Positions 55,151-63,481 of a stretch of DNA of 64,000 nucleotides are shown piece after piece. The position numbers and the translations under genes are program-made. Origin of the DNA: Candidatus Woesearchaeota archaeon. Its GTDB lineage: Archaea > Nanobdellota > Nanobdellia > Woesearchaeales > UBA11576. How positions within the stretch are numbered: position 1 is the stretch's first letter; each line of letters opens with the position of its first letter. The notes beneath the pieces are model-generated. The model was not told the DNA's origin, did no database searches, and was given only the letters and a program-made list of their open reading frames with translations. The DNA is taken from positions 1 to 64,000 of the forward strand of contig JABJCP010000038.1 of the NCBI GenBank assembly GCA_018668595.1, read 5' to 3'.

Positions 55151-56230
55151 TTACTGTAATCTATCAAATTCAGAATCCATGCAATCAAGAATATGTTTTC
55201 TATCAATATCATCAATAAATGCAGACTTAACACCATCCTTAACAAGTTTTTTCAAATCTCCTTTTCTGAATCCAAGCTCTGATACTAATAACAACATTTC
55301 TTTAGTAATATTAGTATGACTAACTAAACGATTATCTGTGTTAAGAGAACATCTAATTCCTCGACGCATCATCTGTCTAATTGGATGAGTATCAATAGAA
55401 GGAATTGCTTTAGTGTGAAGATTACTTGAAACACAAATTTCTAAAGGAAGTCTCGTTCTAACCGCATACTTAACAAGTCTTGGATCTTCAAAAATATTTG
55501 TACCGTGTCCAATTCGTCTTGCATTAAGATAATTAATTGCCTCTTTAATGCTCTTTGCACCATAAGCTTCACCTGCATGAATAGTTAATGGAAGCATATA
55601 ATCAAAAATAGGTTGTAAAACTTTTAGGAAATTTTTAGGTCGCATACCATACTCTTTTCCAGCCATATCAAAACCCACAACACCCTGATCAATATAATTC
55701 AAAGTAGCCCTTGCAGCTTCTGTTGTTGCCTCAACATCTGTTTTAATGCCGCAGATAATAAGACCTGTGTGAACTCCAAAATCTTTTTCGCCTTTTTGTA
55801 AACCCTCTAAGACAGATTCAATAATTTTGTAAAGTTTTAATTTATCAGTTCTATAATTAGTCGGAGCATATCTAACTTCAATCAGTTTTCCATTTTCTGC
55901 TGCAACATCCTCTACGAGTTCATAAGCTACTCTTTTTAATGCCTCTGCATCTTTCATAACACTTTCAGTAATTTTAAATGCTTCAAGATATTGCTCTAAT
56001 GATTCTGCATCTGTTTGAACAACATATTGTCTAAGTTCATCTGGTTCTGTTGACGGCAAGTCAATTCCTTGTCTTTTTGCCTCATCGATTAAAGTAGTTA
56101 ATCTAATACTTCCACCTAGATGAACATGAAGATCTGTTTTTGGAATTTTTTTAATCCAAGCTTCATCAGGAAACTCTTTATCTGCTTGTGTTGCGTATCT
56201 TTCTTCTTCTTGAATATATTCTAATGTCAT
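55151..56230 (-). CDS. Adenosine deaminase family enzyme
   Basis: This 359-residue TIM-barrel has DLHVHLGGS (zinc His35 and His37), a later HAGEAYG with metal-binding His and catalytic Glu, RIGHG, and SLNTDN near the end. All active-site residues are present. It deaminates adenosine or a related purine nucleoside. Confidence 0.92.
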   Translation of the reverse strand: MTLEYIQEEERYATQADKEFPDEAWIKKIPKTDLHVHLGGSIRLTTLIDEAKRQGIDLPSTEPDELRQYVVQTDAESLEQYLEAFKITESVMKDAEALKRVAYELVEDVAAENGKLIEVRYAPTNYRTDKLKLYKIIESVLEGLQKGEKDFGVHTGLIICGIKTDVEATTEAARATLNYIDQGVVGFDMAGKEYGMRPKNFLKVLQPIFDYMLPLTIHAGEAYGAKSIKEAINYLNARRIGHGTNIFEDPRLVKYAVRTRLPLEICVSSNLHTKAIPSIDTHPIRQMMRRGIRCSLNTDNRLVSHTNITKEMLLLVSELGFRKGDLKKLVKDGVKSAFIDDIDRKHILDCMDSEFDRLQ

Positions 56231-56291
56231 TTTTTATTTTTTCTGTTTTTTAATTTTTATTGTTTATTTTTTTATTTTTGTTTGTCATTTT

Positions 56292-56927
56292 TTAAAGCTC
56301 TAATAAATGATACTCAACAGTATGTGATTCCCATTTATTTTTTAATTTTAGTAGATATGAACTACACGCATTAAGAATTACAGGATCAAATGATTCTACA
56401 AGCGTGTTAGGTTTAGTATTATTACCCTTCACTCTTCTTTTATCATCTGCAAGCACAATCCCGTAAAATGAACAAACATTGAAAACAAGAGTTCTATTTT
56501 TTTTTGTTTTAAACCATTTTTTACGCTCAACTCTAAAAAGATCTAATTGGTAAATGCGATCGTGAGATCTTCCTCCTCTAAGCTCCACGTATTCAATCTC
56601 GAAATTCTCGGTCGGAAAAGATGATTGAATAAGTGGAAACAATTTATCGCCATAATCATGAACAATTCTTTTAATAGACGGTGTTCCACCTAATTTAGTA
56701 ATTAAATTTAAACTATCCTCTCCAGGAACATCATATTTTGCTAATGCTTGTTTTACATAGTTTGCACGAATGCCTTTATCTTTTGCACGCTCAATAACTT
56801 CTTCAGAAGTAAATGTATTACTCGATTCATCAAAAACAGGTTTGTGTTTATCTTGAAGTTGAAAAAGCTCTGCTAACGCAAGAATCTTTTCGAGTTTTTC
56901 TCCAGGAATATTATTTTGATTTGTCAT
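56292..56927 (-). CDS. Triplicated unknown family, member 1
   Basis: This 211-residue protein begins NIPGEKLEKILALAELFQL and has a DKGIRANYVKQALAKY segment in the first 70 residues, then a mixed C-terminal domain ending in VEYHLLEL. The first ~60 residues are almost identical to those of member 2, so duplication or gene conversion is recent. No family is recognised. Confidence 0.7.
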   Translation of the reverse strand: MTNQNNIPGEKLEKILALAELFQLQDKHKPVFDESSNTFTSEEVIERAKDKGIRANYVKQALAKYDVPGEDSLNLITKLGGTPSIKRIVHDYGDKLFPLIQSSFPTENFEIEYVELRGGRSHDRIYQLDLFRVERKKWFKTKKNRTLVFNVCSFYGIVLADDKRRVKGNNTKPNTLVESFDPVILNACSSYLLKLKNKWESHTVEYHLLEL

Positions 56928-56971
56928 TTTTATTGTTTATTTTTTTATTTTTTATTTTGATTTTTGTTTTT

Positions 56972-57604
56972 TTATTCTGCTAAGATAGTATATGCATCAA
57001 TAAAATCTTCGAGTTTTCTTTTTAGTTCATTGAATTTTTTTTCACATGCAACAAAAACCCTAGGATCACTATATGCAATTGAAATATTAGGAATTGACTC
57101 ACTGCCCTTAAGTTCAATATCAGTATCCGAACGAGAATTCCCATAGTAAAAACAAATGTTTAACAAAGGTGTTCGAATTTTTCTTGTCCTAAATAAGCTA
57201 TTAGAATCTATAACTGAATAAACATAAAATTGTTTCAACCCAGAATGATTTGATTTATTTTTCGGACAGTCAATTTCGAATTCTTCATTAGGAAAAGCTT
57301 GATTAAGAACAGGCAAAACTTCAGATTGATAAATTTTCAACAAAGAATATAGTGAAGGTTTTACAGAATTCTTGTTCATAAGTTCAATTGAATCATCAGT
57401 TGAAACAAAATATTTAGCACATGCGTTTTCTACATAGTTTGCACGAATGCATTTATCTTTTGCACGCTCGACAACTTCATCAGTCGTGAATGTATTACCT
57501 GATTCATCAAAAACAGGTTTGTGTTTATCTTGAAGTTGAAAAAGCTCTGCTAATGCGAGAATCTTTTCGAGTTTTTCTCCAGGAATATTATTTTGATTTG
57601 TCAT
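56972..57604 (-). CDS. Triplicated unknown family, member 2
   Basis: This is a 210-residue protein with the same start as member 1 (NIPGEKLEKILALAELFQL) but a more diverged C-terminal half (SLFRTRKIRTPLLNICFYYG, like member 3). The intergenic spacers of members 1-2 and 2-3 share the same T-rich sequence (TTTTTATTGTTTATTTTTTT). The function is unknown. Confidence 0.7.
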   Translation of the reverse strand: MTNQNNIPGEKLEKILALAELFQLQDKHKPVFDESGNTFTTDEVVERAKDKCIRANYVENACAKYFVSTDDSIELMNKNSVKPSLYSLLKIYQSEVLPVLNQAFPNEEFEIDCPKNKSNHSGLKQFYVYSVIDSNSLFRTRKIRTPLLNICFYYGNSRSDTDIELKGSESIPNISIAYSDPRVFVACEKKFNELKRKLEDFIDAYTILAE

Positions 57605-57643
57605 TTTTATTGTTTATTTTTTTATTTTTTGTTTTGATTTTTT

Positions 57644-58273
57644 TTATTCTGCCAATACAAAATATTTATCAATAAATGGATCGCATGCTTTTTTTAATTC
57701 ATCCAATTTATTTTCACAAGCAAGCATTACTCTTGCATCCCAATAAGAAACAGCAATACTAGGTTGTGATTTACTGCCTTTCAAACTCTTCCCACTATCC
57801 GATGTGATTCCTCCACCATAGAAAACAGAAATGTTTAAAACTTTTGTTTTGTTTTTTTTGTATCCAAAAAAAGTTTTGGTTTTTTGAATAGAGTAAACAT
57901 AAAACTGATTTAAATTAATAGAACTTTTACTTCTAGCATCAGGACAACCAACAACAAATTCTTCTGTTGGAAATGCTTTTTTTAACACAGGAACTAATTC
58001 TTCTTCGTAACATTTAACAAGAGCATTTAATGATGGTTGAGCACCAAGTTTTGACAATAATTTCATATGACTGTGACTAGAAACAACATATCGATCTATT
58101 GCCTGTTGTACATATTGTTCATCAATACCTCTTTCTTTTGCACGATCGATAACTTCATCTTGTGCGAATGTATTACCCGACTCGTCAAAAATAGATTTAG
58201 GATGAGCTCTCTTATGAAGCACTTCTGCTAATGCAAGAATGTGTTCAAGTTTTTCTCCAGGAATATTTGCCAT
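57644..58273 (-). CDS. Triplicated unknown family, member 3
   Basis: This 209-residue protein is the most diverged of the three at the N-terminus (ANIPGEKLEHILALAEVLH) but is closest to member 2 in its C-terminal half (NLNQFYVYS, FIDKYFVLAE). It is first in the transcript. The family may be a regulator or a structural set; no motif tells. Confidence 0.7.
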   Translation of the reverse strand: MANIPGEKLEHILALAEVLHKRAHPKSIFDESGNTFAQDEVIDRAKERGIDEQYVQQAIDRYVVSSHSHMKLLSKLGAQPSLNALVKCYEEELVPVLKKAFPTEEFVVGCPDARSKSSINLNQFYVYSIQKTKTFFGYKKNKTKVLNISVFYGGGITSDSGKSLKGSKSQPSIAVSYWDARVMLACENKLDELKKACDPFIDKYFVLAE

Positions 58274-58478
58274 TTTAGTAATTCAACCTGTATTTTGTCA
58301 AGTGTTTACAAATCTCAACACTCACCTCAATACCTGTATAATTCATTATAAATATTATATAGAGAAATAGGGTTCTCATTTATAAATCTTTTGGTTTTTG
58401 ACTACTATCTAGTAGTTATTGGTTGTTGTTTTTGATTCTTCACTAAATTATATAAATGATAACATCAATGCTAAAAAT

Positions 58479-59009
58479 ATGAATGAAATTGAAGTAAAAA
58501 TCTTAGAAATTAACCAAGATGATGTAATTAGCAAACTAGAAAAACTTGGTGCAGAAAAAATATTTGATGGTTGGGTTGAATCCCGTTTCTTTGATTATCC
58601 TGATAACTCGCTTAGAGCTGAAAATAAACTTTTGAGAATAAGATCAACAAGTGAAGGAGTGGTACTCGGTTACAAAGAAAAAATCAGTCAAGAAAAAGCA
58701 AAAATAATGGATGAGCGAGAAGTGGTTGTTGGTAGCTATGAAGAAATAAAATCAGTTCTTAATGCATTAGGTTTTGAAGAAACAATTTACGACAAAAAAT
58801 ATAGAACATCCTACAAAATAAATAATGTAAGATTTGAAATTGACACTCTTGAAAATCAAAAAGTAAAAATACCCACATTCTTAGAAATAGAAGCAGAATC
58901 AATAGATATTCTTTATGAATACATAGCAAAATTAGGATTTTCAAAAGAAGATGCAAAAGCATGGTCGGGTTATGATGTTCTCAAACATTATGAAAACAAG
59001 AAAGAATAA
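58479..59009 (+). CDS. CYTH-domain protein (CyaB-like)
   Basis: This 176-residue protein has EIEVKI at the very start, the ExExK triphosphate-binding motif, then LRIR, LGYKEK, ERE and KYRTSY, FEIDT, LEIE, as in class IV adenylate cyclases and thiamine-triphosphatase-like enzymes. TATA ATTATATAAATG ends ~22 nt before this ATG, so the longer frame from 58419 is excluded. Confidence 0.9.
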   Translation: MNEIEVKILEINQDDVISKLEKLGAEKIFDGWVESRFFDYPDNSLRAENKLLRIRSTSEGVVLGYKEKISQEKAKIMDEREVVVGSYEEIKSVLNALGFEETIYDKKYRTSYKINNVRFEIDTLENQKVKIPTFLEIEAESIDILYEYIAKLGFSKEDAKAWSGYDVLKHYENKKE

Positions 59010-59042
59010 TTAATTCTTTTTTACTGATTTAATTTTTATTTC

Positions 59043-60143
59043 TTATTCTCTCAAAGGATATCTAAGAAGTGCGGCAAACATACCCATATCTCTAAGTTGA
59101 ACACCTTCTCTAGTTTCCGTCGAGATAATTTCTACTTTAGACCCTAGTTGCTCTGCAATAATTTCAAATTCTTCAATAATGTCTTCATCTGCAACTTCAG
59201 ATACTAAAATGGCATCGACTGCACCCATTTTAAGTGCTTTTTTAACTTGCTCAAGACCATAAGACACCATATCAGGTTTTGTAGAAAGCAGAGTAAAAAA
59301 TTTACCCATCAATGCTTTTTCAGTTGCAATATCTTCTTCTGCTAACAAATCTTGAGATTTGTCGACGAGTTCTTGCAAACCAAAGTCGCCAGTATAAGAA
59401 AGATCTTTTGTTCCAATAATCTTTTTTCTAACATCACCAGTAATATAATCTTTATTCAAAAAATTATTAACAGTAGTTCCAGGACCGCCAAGAATAATTC
59501 CTTTCAAACCTTTCATTGTTAAAAAGTTTTCTTTCATATAATCTGCAACTTTTTTGAAATGATCTTTAATTGCACCTTGTCTTAGACGCTGAAAACGTGG
59601 AGCTGATTGTCCTCCCGCACGCATTTTTCCAGGAACTTCACTATGAGTTTTTTTAAGAGGAATAATTGCTTTACCTTTCAAAATTGCAATTGCAGCATCA
59701 CGCTGATCAACAACAACCAAACCATAAATTTCTGTAGACTCAGTCATTTCCTGTAAAGGTTCAATAATAAATTCTTTATCACAACGATAAGTACGAAAGT
59801 TTAAAGGAACAGGCGGTTCAACAGACCAAACTTTAACATCTTGTTGACCTTCCCTTTCTGCAACATTACCTGAAAAAATAGCCAAACCATTAGGTGGCGT
59901 TTTTTTAAAAAGTCGCAAATGTTGAATCATACGCTCAAGAGAAGTAATAACATTTTCTCGAGTAGATTTAGATTTAATATTTGAGGCAGTACCTTGTTCT
60001 TGCTGCAAGTGATTAATGATCGCATTCAAATCATAACCTGCAGGAACATAAACTGAAACAAGCTCAGTATGTCTACCTCGACACTTAGCCAATTCTTTTA
60101 CAAATTTTTTGAGCTTAAATCGCTCTTTTTCTGAAATAGCCAT
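59043..60143 (-). CDS. prf1: Translation release factor aRF1
   Basis: This 366-residue factor has NIKS at 55-58 (stop codon recognition), the YxCxxxF motif (YRCDKEF near 119-125) and GGQ at 177-179 (peptidyl-tRNA hydrolysis), followed by the C-terminal domain. It reads all three stop codons. It is about 50 residues shorter than typical archaeal aRF1, mostly in the C-terminal domain. Confidence 0.96.
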   Translation of the reverse strand: MAISEKERFKLKKFVKELAKCRGRHTELVSVYVPAGYDLNAIINHLQQEQGTASNIKSKSTRENVITSLERMIQHLRLFKKTPPNGLAIFSGNVAEREGQQDVKVWSVEPPVPLNFRTYRCDKEFIIEPLQEMTESTEIYGLVVVDQRDAAIAILKGKAIIPLKKTHSEVPGKMRAGGQSAPRFQRLRQGAIKDHFKKVADYMKENFLTMKGLKGIILGGPGTTVNNFLNKDYITGDVRKKIIGTKDLSYTGDFGLQELVDKSQDLLAEEDIATEKALMGKFFTLLSTKPDMVSYGLEQVKKALKMGAVDAILVSEVADEDIIEEFEIIAEQLGSKVEIISTETREGVQLRDMGMFAALLRYPLRE

Positions 60144-60295
60144 TTTATAACATAAAACTAGAAGGGATATTTAAAATTAGCGGTGGTATTAACAAATATG
60201 AAGAAATTGGATCTTGAATTCATAAATTTTAAATAATTTAAAATAAATGATAAATAAATCACATAATCAACTATCTAAATTAAATCAAAAAAGAG

Positions 60296-60925
60296 GTGTT
60301 TAATATCGTAGACATAAGAAAAATAATAATCATATTTTTGATTGCAGTTTTATTTTCAGTACTTGTATTTTCTACAATAGAAGCATTTTATCCAAATCCT
60401 GAATGGGATAATTATTGTCGAGAAAAAGGTTTTCCAAAAGTAGCACCCCTTGTTCAAAATCAAGAAGTGTGTCAAGAAATAGATGTTAATGATGTAGATC
60501 AAAATGCTTGTGAATCTAAAAAAGGATATATTGAATTTAATTACGATTCAAAAGGATGTCCTACGAGTTATGAATGTAATACCTGCAGCAAAGAGTATGA
60601 CTTCGCTAGACAAACACACGACCAGTATGTATTTTATATTTCTGCATTGCTTGCGCTAGTAGCAATCTTTATTGGACTATACTTACCTGCACAAACAAAT
60701 AATCTAAATGAATGGATTGGAACTGGCTTTATGCTCGGTGGAACATTTGCATTATTTTTTGGAACAGCATCAACATTTGGATCACTAGATAGAATAATTA
60801 GACCAATAATCATATTTTTAGAATTAGTTTTGGTTATTTTTATTGCATACAAAAAAATTGGAAATCTAAGAATGGATGATGTGCCAATTACAAAAAAAGT
60901 TTTGAGAAAACGCAAGAAAAAATAA
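60296..60925 (+). CDS. Four-helix membrane protein with Cys-rich loop
   Basis: This 209-residue protein has an N-terminal membrane helix (about 9-31), an extracellular loop of ~75 residues with seven Cys (including CTSYECNTC-like spacing) and three more helices, ending in a basic tail. The start is uncertain: GTG at 60296 overlaps the GAGGTG ribosome site and no ATG follows in the first helix. No family recognised. Confidence 0.68.
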   Translation: MFNIVDIRKIIIIFLIAVLFSVLVFSTIEAFYPNPEWDNYCREKGFPKVAPLVQNQEVCQEIDVNDVDQNACESKKGYIEFNYDSKGCPTSYECNTCSKEYDFARQTHDQYVFYISALLALVAIFIGLYLPAQTNNLNEWIGTGFMLGGTFALFFGTASTFGSLDRIIRPIIIFLELVLVIFIAYKKIGNLRMDDVPITKKVLRKRKKK

Positions 60926-60959
60926 TTTTTTATTAAATTTTTTTCATTCTATTTTTTAC

Positions 60960-61529
60960 TTAATTCAATAGTTTCTTAGGTAAGACCCAAATATACGCCG
61001 CACTCACAAAACAAAGTATTGCCATAGTAATAAAAATAGCATTAAAACCAAACTTCGATGCGACAAATCCTCCGAATACAGCACCAATTGCTATAGAAAA
61101 ATAATTTAGAGACTCCCAAGCACCCCATTGTCTACCTGCTTTATTTTTTGTCAAGTGTTGTGAGTACAATGCGTCAAATGCAGGTGAATAAAATGCTTCT
61201 GCAAAACCAATTAATGCCTGAACTCCAAATAAAAACCAAATAGAATTAACAAAGTTCATAAGTAAAAAACCAACACCCATAATAAGATAACCACCTGCAA
61301 CAATCAAATCGTCACGTTTTGCTTTATCTGCGTATCGTCCAGCAATCAGAGTTGTTAATCCTGCAGCAAGTGCGAAAATACCCCCTGTTAAAGAAGCATC
61401 AAGTAAATCTCCACCTATTTGCTCGACGAAAAGAGCATAAATTGGACCAAGCATTGCACCTGCGATTAAAACAATACCATTAGTAAATAAAAGAATTCTT
61501 AATGCATTATTAAATAATGATTTTTTCAT
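60960..61529 (-). CDS. Half-size MFS transporter
   Basis: This 189-residue protein has six membrane helices and the MFS loop motif between helices 2 and 3 (AGRYADKAKRDD). A normal MFS protein has 12 helices and about 400 residues, so this is either a natural half-transporter that dimerises or a gene truncated at its C-terminus. No matching second half lies next to it. Confidence 0.82.
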   Translation of the reverse strand: MKKSLFNNALRILLFTNGIVLIAGAMLGPIYALFVEQIGGDLLDASLTGGIFALAAGLTTLIAGRYADKAKRDDLIVAGGYLIMGVGFLLMNFVNSIWFLFGVQALIGFAEAFYSPAFDALYSQHLTKNKAGRQWGAWESLNYFSIAIGAVFGGFVASKFGFNAIFITMAILCFVSAAYIWVLPKKLLN

Positions 61530-61705
61530 TAAATCTAATCAAAAATTAAAAAGTATAAATATGTTTCTAATGAAAATAATTCTTAAAAATAGAATAAAAT
61601 AGGATAAAATAATATTTTTTTGTAATATATTATGAGTCGGAACATTTAAATATGTGCTGGAAATTCACTTAAAAACAACCAAACCAGTTTGAATCATACT
61701 ATTAT

Positions 61706-61778
61706 GGGGCTATGGTGTAACTTGGTATCACTTATGGTTTGGGACCATACAATCGGGGTTCAAATCCTCGTAGCCCCA
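61706..61778 (+). tRNA. tRNA-Pro(UGG)
   Basis: Acceptor GGGGCTA/TAGCCCC plus A, D arm, anticodon arm UAUGG-UUUGGGA-CCAUA (anticodon UGG) and T arm CGGGGTTCAAATCCTCG. No intron, the only one of the six tRNA genes here without one. The A/T box ACATTTAAATATG (61643-61655) lies 51 nt upstream. No CCA is encoded. Confidence 0.95.
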
Positions 61779-61826
61779 CATTATACTCAAAATAAACAAT
61801 AAATGAAAAAATAAAGGTACAAAAAA

Positions 61827-62021
61827 ATGGCAAGCAGATCTAAAAGAGCAAGCATACAAGCAATGAAGAAACAAGTAATTAAAAAAGTACGTCCAAAAAC
61901 CTTCAAAACAGAAGAAGCAGCAAATAAATGGGCAAAAGAGCAGAATATTTCAAAGTACAATTTAGTAAATATGAGAAACGAAGAAGCATCTACCAAGAAA
62001 ATAAAAGTGGTAGAAGAGTAA
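61827..62021 (+). CDS. Small basic conserved protein
   Basis: This is a 64-residue basic protein (RSKRASIQAMKKQVIKKV, then a helix EEAANKWAKEQ and strand KYNLVNM). It stands just before eL43 and rpoP, so a ribosomal or transcription role is plausible, but no family is recognised. Confidence 0.65.
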   Translation: MASRSKRASIQAMKKQVIKKVRPKTFKTEEAANKWAKEQNISKYNLVNMRNEEASTKKIKVVEE

Positions 62022-62132
62022 AGATTTTTAAATAGACGCTTCTCACTTAAAAAAATACTTAAAAGCAGTAAATATTAAAAAGAAAGCTTTATAAGTTTTT
62101 AAAAACGAAAAAATAATTATAAGTGTGTTAAA

Positions 62133-62456
62133 ATGGCAAAACAAAGATTAAGAAGCCCTTCTAAACGATTCGGGCCAAGATACGGCGGAAAAAATAGATT
62201 AAAAGTCGATAAGATTGAAAAAGAAAGCAGAAAAACGCATAAATGCCCTTATTGTAGTTATGTTAAAGTAACTCGAGTTAGTAGAGGAATCTGGTTCTGT
62301 GATAAATGCAAAGCAAAATTCGTAGGAAAAGCATATACAATACAAAAAGAGAAAAAGGTAGAACATAGTCCTGAACTCTACGAAGTTGTAGGTATTGAAT
62401 CTCAAAAACAAGCAAAAGAAGATCTAGAAGAAGAAGCTGAAGAGGTAGCAGCATAA
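62133..62456 (+). CDS. rpl37ae: Ribosomal protein eL43 (L37Ae)
   Basis: This 107-residue protein has SKRFGPRYGGKNR at the start and a zinc ribbon CPYC...CDKC with GIWFCDKCKAKFVGKAYT, the diagnostic eL43 block. The C-terminal acidic tail (QAKEDLEEEAEE) extends beyond the usual length of about 90 residues. Followed 2 bp later by rpoP. Confidence 0.95.
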   Translation: MAKQRLRSPSKRFGPRYGGKNRLKVDKIEKESRKTHKCPYCSYVKVTRVSRGIWFCDKCKAKFVGKAYTIQKEKKVEHSPELYEVVGIESQKQAKEDLEEEAEEVAA

Positions 62457-62458
62457 AA

Positions 62459-62596
62459 ATGGTAGAATACAAATGCTTTCATTGCAATAAAAAAGTAGGA
62501 CCTGACTATCTACGAAAAAAAGTTAGATGTCCGTACTGCGGATCAAAAATTCTATTCAAACAAAGACTAGTATCCACAAAAGTAAAAGCAAGATAA
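62459..62596 (+). CDS. rpoP: RNA polymerase subunit P (Rpb12-like)
   Basis: This 45-residue protein has a zinc ribbon CFHC...CPYCGSKILF followed by KVKAR, the entire length of archaeal RpoP. It lies between eL43 and pcc1 in the standard archaeal order. It is too short for most gene callers. Confidence 0.95.
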   Translation: MVEYKCFHCNKKVGPDYLRKKVRCPYCGSKILFKQRLVSTKVKAR

Positions 62597-62604
62597 CTTT
62601 TAGA

Positions 62605-62838
62605 ATGGAATACACAGCAGAACTCAAAGTTAAAACAACTGATTCGGAAAATTTAATCAAACTTTTTGAACCTGAAGAAAAAAAGTTTGAAAGATCTGAA
62701 TTTGAAATTCAAAAAAAAGACTTTGGAATTATTTTTATTGTTACTGCAAAAGACCCAACTGCCATGCGCGCAACACTAAGCACAATAACACAAATACTAA
62801 CAATATATCATAAATTAAAGGAACAGAAAAAAAAATGA
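62605..62838 (+). CDS. pcc1: KEOPS subunit Pcc1
   Basis: This 77-residue protein has a strand-rich start (YTAELKVKT) and the C-terminal helix pattern AMRATLSTITQILTI typical of Pcc1, the dimerising KEOPS subunit that binds Kae1 in t6A synthesis. The open frame begins earlier (62527) but that part overlaps rpoP. Kae1 is encoded at 35544-36560. Its stop overlaps the pfdB start by 4 bp. Confidence 0.85.
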   Translation: MEYTAELKVKTTDSENLIKLFEPEEKKFERSEFEIQKKDFGIIFIVTAKDPTAMRATLSTITQILTIYHKLKEQKKK

Positions 62839-63158
62839 CTGAACAAGAAACACAAGAAAAAATAAATAAGCTTCAAATGATGGAGCAATCAATGCAAACT
62901 TACACTGCACAAAAACAACAGTTTCAAACACAACTTCTAGAGATAGAATCTGCTTTAAGTGAACTTGAAAAAACAGAAAATGCTTACAAAATAGTAGGTA
63001 ACATAATGGTATTATCAAAAAAAGAAGACTTAAAAAAAGAACTAGAACAAAAAAAATCCACAACTGAACTGAGAATAAAGACGCTAGAAAAACAAGAAAA
63101 TAAACTACGAGAAAAATCAAGCGAATTACAAAAAGAAGTCATGGATAATATGAAATAA
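62835..63158 (+). CDS. pfdB: Prefoldin subunit beta
   Basis: This 107-residue protein consists of two long coiled-coil helices joined by a short beta-hairpin (NAYKIVGNIMVLSKKEDL), the prefoldin beta shape. It holds unfolded proteins and passes them to the thermosome. The start overlaps pcc1 by 4 bp, so the two are translationally coupled. Confidence 0.93.
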   Translation: MTEQETQEKINKLQMMEQSMQTYTAQKQQFQTQLLEIESALSELEKTENAYKIVGNIMVLSKKEDLKKELEQKKSTTELRIKTLEKQENKLREKSSELQKEVMDNMK

Positions 63159-63186
63159 AGTTTACTAAAGATAGTACTGGCAGAAG

Positions 63187-63432
63187 ATGGAAGACAATCG
63201 TATTAAAAACATAATAAGTGCATTAGACGACTTAAACGAAGATAGTACTGTTCCAAAAAATATACGTGCAAGAGTAAAAAACATAATAGGAATTCTAAAA
63301 GAAGAAACTGATGTTCAGATAAGAATTAATAGAGCACTACAAGAACTCGACGAAATAAGCGAGGATACAAACATGCAATCATATACTAGAACACAAATTT
63401 GGAATATTGCAAGTTTGCTTGAAATGATTTGA
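63187..63432 (+). CDS. UPF0147 family protein
   Basis: This 81-residue helical protein has the UPF0147 blocks ALDDLNEDSTVPKNIRARV and RINRALQELDEISEDTNM, in the conserved position after prefoldin beta. The function is unknown. Confidence 0.92.
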   Translation: MEDNRIKNIISALDDLNEDSTVPKNIRARVKNIIGILKEETDVQIRINRALQELDEISEDTNMQSYTRTQIWNIASLLEMI

Positions 63433-63481
63433 ATGTTAAATTACTAAATTTTTATAAATAACAAAATTCTATTTAGTTATT

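Noticed and set aside
62199..62472. Minus-strand ORFs over eL43/rpoP
   Set aside because: Shadows of well-recognised ribosomal and polymerase genes.
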